64,000 bases of DNA. It comes from Zhengitettix transpicula (lineage: Eukaryota > Arthropoda > Insecta > Orthoptera > Tetrigidae). This document shows positions 59,132-64,000 of this stretch, in pieces. The position numbers were made by a program, and so were the translations under genes. The stretch covers positions 162,282,032 to 162,346,031 of the forward strand of contig CM073591.1 of NCBI GenBank assembly GCA_037074705.1, in the 5' to 3' direction. The notes under the pieces were generated by a model. It ran no database searches, was not told the origin of the DNA, and saw only the letters and a program-made list of their open reading frames with translations. Each line of letters starts with the position of its first letter. Positions within the stretch are counted from its first letter, which is position 1.

Positions 59132-60369
59132 TAACATAAAACAATACGTTTGGATTATTATCAAGCTGATAGTTATATTTGTTATATAAAATTTAAAAAA
59201 AATTAAAATATGTAGTATTTCTTAAGTTTTGAGTGAATAGAGACTAAATAGATAATTTTAACTATAAGAAATAAAAATGTTACAAAAAGTTTAAATGAAG
59301 TGGCATGCAGATATATTAAGCTGTTTTACTGAAGCAATGTTTTTGTTGAGAATCACTTTGATTCGAGGCATTCCTAGTGTGTTTATTTTATCCTACCATA
59401 CTATTTATTTAGTTTACAGCCACTTGGCGGATGTCAATCTGTAGTACTAAATGTACACTACTTTATATAATAATATTGGTTATAGTTAATTAACAGTATA
59501 GACAAATTATATATTATCGACGTAAATAAAGTATTAAATAGACATTCAAAATCAACAAGTTACTTTTTTCAAACTATGACAGTACAATAGCGAGGGCTAA
59601 ATAACTGCCAAGAATCTCTTGAGCACAATCACTCAGGAAGGATTACCGTTGTCATCACGTCATCGCCCCATTATCGCTTCAAACTGATGCATTCAAAGTT
59701 GACGCCAAAAGCAAAGACTTGCCAACGAGACAGTACATACAAAGAATTATTGTGTCGGTGAAAACATGAGATACTGATTACACATCGTCCATTTGAGAAA
59801 CAAGCAAAAAGGTCAGGCACAACAAATCATCGGTCACCCAATTAGAAAGTCTTCATTACTTCCAAACAACATAAACCAAGTTGTGTACTTAATATTTAAT
59901 GGTTTATAAAATTGTATATCGTGAACCTAAACTAGAAATATGTTTAAGGAATACTACTAAATTGAATAAACCTTGCGATATTCTCAACACATTATATAAT
60001 ACTGCCGAGTATTCAGATCTAGCTTGAACTTCGTTCTGATTTTGCAATACTCGAATTAAGTTGAAAATACATAATTCATAAAAGTTCATTAATAATTTAC
60101 TTTTCTAGATCAGAAGAAAGTTCTAAAGCCATGAAAGTGAACGAACACATTAGGATAAAAAAAATTCTACAGGACCGGGAATCGATCACAGGACCACCCT
60201 TTAGTATGCGGTCACAATCCTGTTTACTTATTTAATGTACCTGAGATCAACTTGCATACAATATCAACTATTCTTTGAAGTCCTATAATTAAGCCGTGAA
60301 GAATATGGTGAGTCTGTGTTCACGTTCACACAACAGATAGAGAAAGCTCACATCTGATTGGAAGTCAAG

Positions 60370-60435
60370 AGGATAGATTATTGGCTAGAGCGACCGATTC
60401 GTTCCGTTTGTGATAGGTTTGATTCTGTTCATTTA
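60370..60435 (+). repeat. Weak tRNA-like unit
   Basis: TTGGCTAGAGCGACC resembles an A box and GATAGGTTTGATTCTG resembles a B box at a plausible distance. A further B-box-like GATCGATTCCC is on the minus strand near 60180. Both could be SINE remains; arms do not fold well by eye. Confidence 0.3.
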
Positions 60436-63062
60436 CTTTTATTTCATTAGCTTTTGTTTAATTTAAGTAATCCCTCAATTAAACGATTACTTTTTTATAT
60501 TTCATATACTCACTATCATATGACATGCTACGCACCCGACACTCGCGGCTGTACCACTGGAGAGTTAAATAAATTGAAATACAATTATGTTCAATGATCA
60601 GTTACTGGTTCCTTCTCAAATTGAGATGAATAGCGAGCATTTAAATAATGAACTATAACATTCACTTTTATGAAAATCTGTCTGAAGAATAAAATGTAAA
60701 TAAATAATGAATCCTAAATTAAAATTTCGAGATCGTCAAATAAAATAAAAGATAAACTTTTTATTTTAAATTCATCCCCTTCACACGTCTCGCCGTATTC
60801 ACAGGAGAGAGGCTATCAGAAGACAGGTTTGTTTTGATAGAATTAATTGTTGATATTAAGTAGACACTTGATTTAAATCGATAAGTTGGTCAGAGAATGC
60901 GACAGGATGAAAATAGCTAAAACGAAGGAACCTATTAAAGACAAAAAAAATATCCAGATCTCTTTCTAGATAAATAAATGTTTTTGTTAAGTTTTTAGTT
61001 GTCTCTCTGCTTAGCGCATGAAATTTCAGTAAAAAAATAGTTTAAATAACATTACTTTCTTAATGAGGTATAATTAGCATATTTAAACGACCCAATAATG
61101 GTATACGGTTGCTTCTTAATTAATCTCAAAATACACTGTAAATAAGAAACAGTATTAAGAGTACATTCACAATTCACGAAAAACCGAATTCAAAATAGCG
61201 CGAATAGCACATTTCTGAAACGTGAATTACGTTCTTAAAATACGGAAATATATTATGGGAAAGGATAAGAAACAGAATAATGTTCAATCGTAAAGTATTA
61301 TTAGTTCGCGGCAATTTTTTGGCGGCCCAGTTTAGTGATCCTCTTCTCAGGTACTACTCTCTCCCTATTATCTGAAAATCAGCTTCTGGAAAAACCTCGA
61401 GGTTGACCGCGTTAGATTTTTGTTGTTTGTGTGTTTATTCCACGCTTCCTCCCCTCGCTCAATCTGCGTAAGCCGCCTTCGCAGCTGACGCTTGCTATAA
61501 TGTACTCACAGATTTAGTGGCGACAAACGGTGTAGAAACTAGTGAATGTTAGTAGTCCTACATATCATAAGGAAACATTTATAGTACAGTATGTAATTAA
61601 TAATATTGTATTTACCTACCGAATAATTACTGAAGAATAATTCTACTCAGTAATTCTGTTACACGAATTCTAGAAATGCTAAAATATGTCTGACTGAAGA
61701 TTATACCATAGTACGTCCGTTAGTTTCTACGAAGCATTCCGATTAATTGATTATAATTTTATTAGATATTTGTTAAAGGATTACAGAACGGTCTAAAATA
61801 AACTAATCTCAATCGAATATCTCGTAGAAGCTCCGCCAAGATCGCAGTGTCATTTAATGACAACATCCTTACGTTCCTTAGATTAAACGTTTTGCCAATT
61901 ATAATCTGATGATGATTTGACAACATAACGTTTTTTTAAAAGTTTCATTAGTATTTTTATTGCCTCATCATTTTATTTTAATGTGAGCTCCGTATTTGGA
62001 ATTTTTGCAAACTATAGTAAATTTAATGACTATTTGATGATTCAAAGTTGGTGTAAGAATTCCAAGTGTTCACTTTTAATAAATTTTTACAATATATTTA
62101 ATTATATAAAAATATTTAAAGTATAGTGTAATTTTATTAAAAATGTAATATTCTAAGAGAATATATGAGACCCTATTAATATTTGATCTTTAATGTTTTC
62201 TATCTTTTTAATCAATTTATGTTTATTTCATAACACAGTGGTTTTATTTTCTCAAGTATTACACTTTTACTGTATGAACTTAACCGTTAATACATTTCAA
62301 AGTGCATTAAACGAGCAGGTATATGTATAAAGCTGAGTCCAATACTTGAATCAGTCACAATTCAGCCTAATCTATTTCTGTCCGGGATACGTGAAATAAT
62401 TAAGGAAGACAATTTACCGCCTCCGTATAACATTTCCACTTCGGAATTTGACGTCAACGGAAAATGGCGCGAGAGCAGTTCGTCCCGGAAACGTGTTCAC
62501 CCGAGAATACTTCTTGCAAATATTTTATCTAAGCGTTATCAATTTGGAATAACTTGCCAACAAAATATTTTGTCAAATTCCCTAATGGAGTTTGAAATCT
62601 GCAGGGATGAAAAAAGCAGAAGGCTATATTGAAACAAGAAGTGGGAAAAAATGTATTATGTTTCTTTTTATTCTTCTGATGTTTACCTAACATTAATTAT
62701 CATTAAAAATTTAAATATTATTTATTCCAAAACAAACTTTTACTTTTATGTACTGTTTTACTGCTATATACCACGTTTATTATAGTATAACTGATTTTTA
62801 TGCTTTATAGATGTTTCAACTCAGAAACGATTATTTTTGTATCGTTATTACAAACACCTCAAATTGTAGCGGCGATAGTCTCGCCATTTTTTTAAATAAA
62901 TGATTGTAGGAGAAGATATAATTTATTCTTCGGTACAAATGTTCGTAAATCTGTGCCCTTTTTGTAAAACGTAATTTACAATGTTATAATTAAAAGAGTA
63001 TTATGCTTTTATTATTTTAAGAATTTAACTTCAGTTGGACATTTAATAATAAATTTTAACAT

Positions 63063-63066
<4 letters not shown>

Positions 63067-63099
<33 letters not shown>
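63067..63099 (+). repeat. (AT)n microsatellite
   Basis: AT dinucleotides, about 16 repeats, followed by TTATATATTC. Confidence 0.95.
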
Positions 63100-63106
<7 letters not shown>

Positions 63107-64000
63107 TCTAAACATAAATTGACAATTTATATTGAGTTTCTAAATTATACAAGCTCTGTGGCATTGGGAGCTCAAGTCCTTTGGTCATTTCTTAATATTA
63201 CGTTTAGTATTATTTAAATGTGCATTCCAATTAAAAGTGCATTTTGTATGCTAAACTTTCTGGAACTGTGTCCAGGGTATGAGGACCACCTATAGACCGC
63301 TAGAGAGGAAGGAACGTGGTGGAAAATCTCTCCATAGATGCAGAGGTGTCGTAAATCGAACAATTTTAGTAACTCTTTACCATTTCTATCCTTTTCTTAT
63401 AGCAGTTTCTGTCAATAACACGTTCATAAATTCTAAATTAATAAAGTACGGCATTCAATGTCCTGTATAAATTCTACCTCTTCCATACTTATTAACTTTA
63501 ATTTCTCCTATAACCCTAATACACCGTTCAAAGTTAATAGGCACTAACCACAGCCATTATTCCCCAATAACTAACTGCCTTCTATTTCCAATATATTTAC
63601 TAACTACTCACGTTAACTGTCTTATATACATCTACATTATCTAGCACACTGTCTTTCACAATTTATTTACACTTACTAACTTTTCCACTGAAACTCTCTG
63701 TGACTCCATTTCCAATAATGTGCTCTTATTCTCTAACTGCATACAACTATTTTCCTCGCTATACTATGTATTTTAAAACATCCCTCCGTTCTTCCGGTTA
63801 TATAAAAAAAGAGAATCGTTTCTTATTTAATGGTCACGCCCCTTGACAACAGATCTAGACTTTAATGTCTCTTGTCAAAAACAAATCCGTACTATATACC
63901 GCCCTAAATGATGTGGTATGAAATGACATCTGATGTTTTCGTTATTTGTAATTAACATCTTATGCTTTTGCTTGCAACAACAGAATATATTTGCGAACTG

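Larger units (their letters stand above)
59140..64000. other. AT-rich DNA to the window end, mostly unassigned
   Basis: Contains a weak tRNA-like unit near 60370 and an (AT)n run at 63067. A mixed-composition patch at 61300-61530 and a TATAAA-containing stretch at 62325-62520 (GTATAAAGCTGAGTCC, then CGTCAACGG) were noted without further support. Confidence 0.4.

Overview
The window is AT-rich animal nuclear DNA, most likely from an insect with a large, repeat-laden genome. A polyneopteran (stick insect, cockroach or relative) seems plausible, but nothing here proves it. There are no long open reading frames, no operons and no bacterial gene layout. What can be supported is one interrupted protein-coding gene on the minus strand plus many mobile elements and their remains.

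The gene runs right to left from 54763 to a stop codon at 37704. Six exons were identified by reading protein together with acceptor (CAG) and donor (GT) sites: 54629-54763, 52827-52985, 50073-50258, 49280-49468, 46282-46443 and the terminal exon 37704-37906. Every junction is phase 1, so all six join in one frame. The product is a chain of divergent Kazal-like modules with an acidic Ser/Gly/Asn-rich C-terminal tail. In every module the cysteine expected after the TYxN motif is missing, while the flanking spacing (C-x14-C) is constant. The domain repeat is offset from the exon repeat: the last cysteine of each module lies in the next exon. The 5' end of the gene (start codon, signal peptide) was not found and probably lies upstream.

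4696-12559 and 18787-24045 hold non-autonomous Helitron-like elements: three head-to-tail copies in the first block and one expanded copy in the second. They share a TC...CTAG layout, a TATG/TTTG microsatellite behind the 5' end, a tandem array of about 280-bp modules and a second tandem array of about 312-bp units. They do not encode a Rep/helicase protein. A 330-bp inverted repeat with a hammerhead-ribozyme-like core abuts the first block.

Other mobile DNA: decayed LINE reverse transcriptase (2243-2545, 58945-59131), a decayed Tc1/mariner-like transposase (16150-16485), Penelope-like remnants including a GIY-YIG domain (51600-52300), a family of A-tailed SINE-like repeats (six places, two copies with target-site duplications), a tRNA-derived SINE (47876-48126), another tRNA-like unit (58775-58848), foldback structures and (AT)n microsatellites. 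Two GC-richer islands (30180-30560, 56280-56720) stay unexplained. The rest is AT-rich intronic or intergenic DNA where I see nothing specific.
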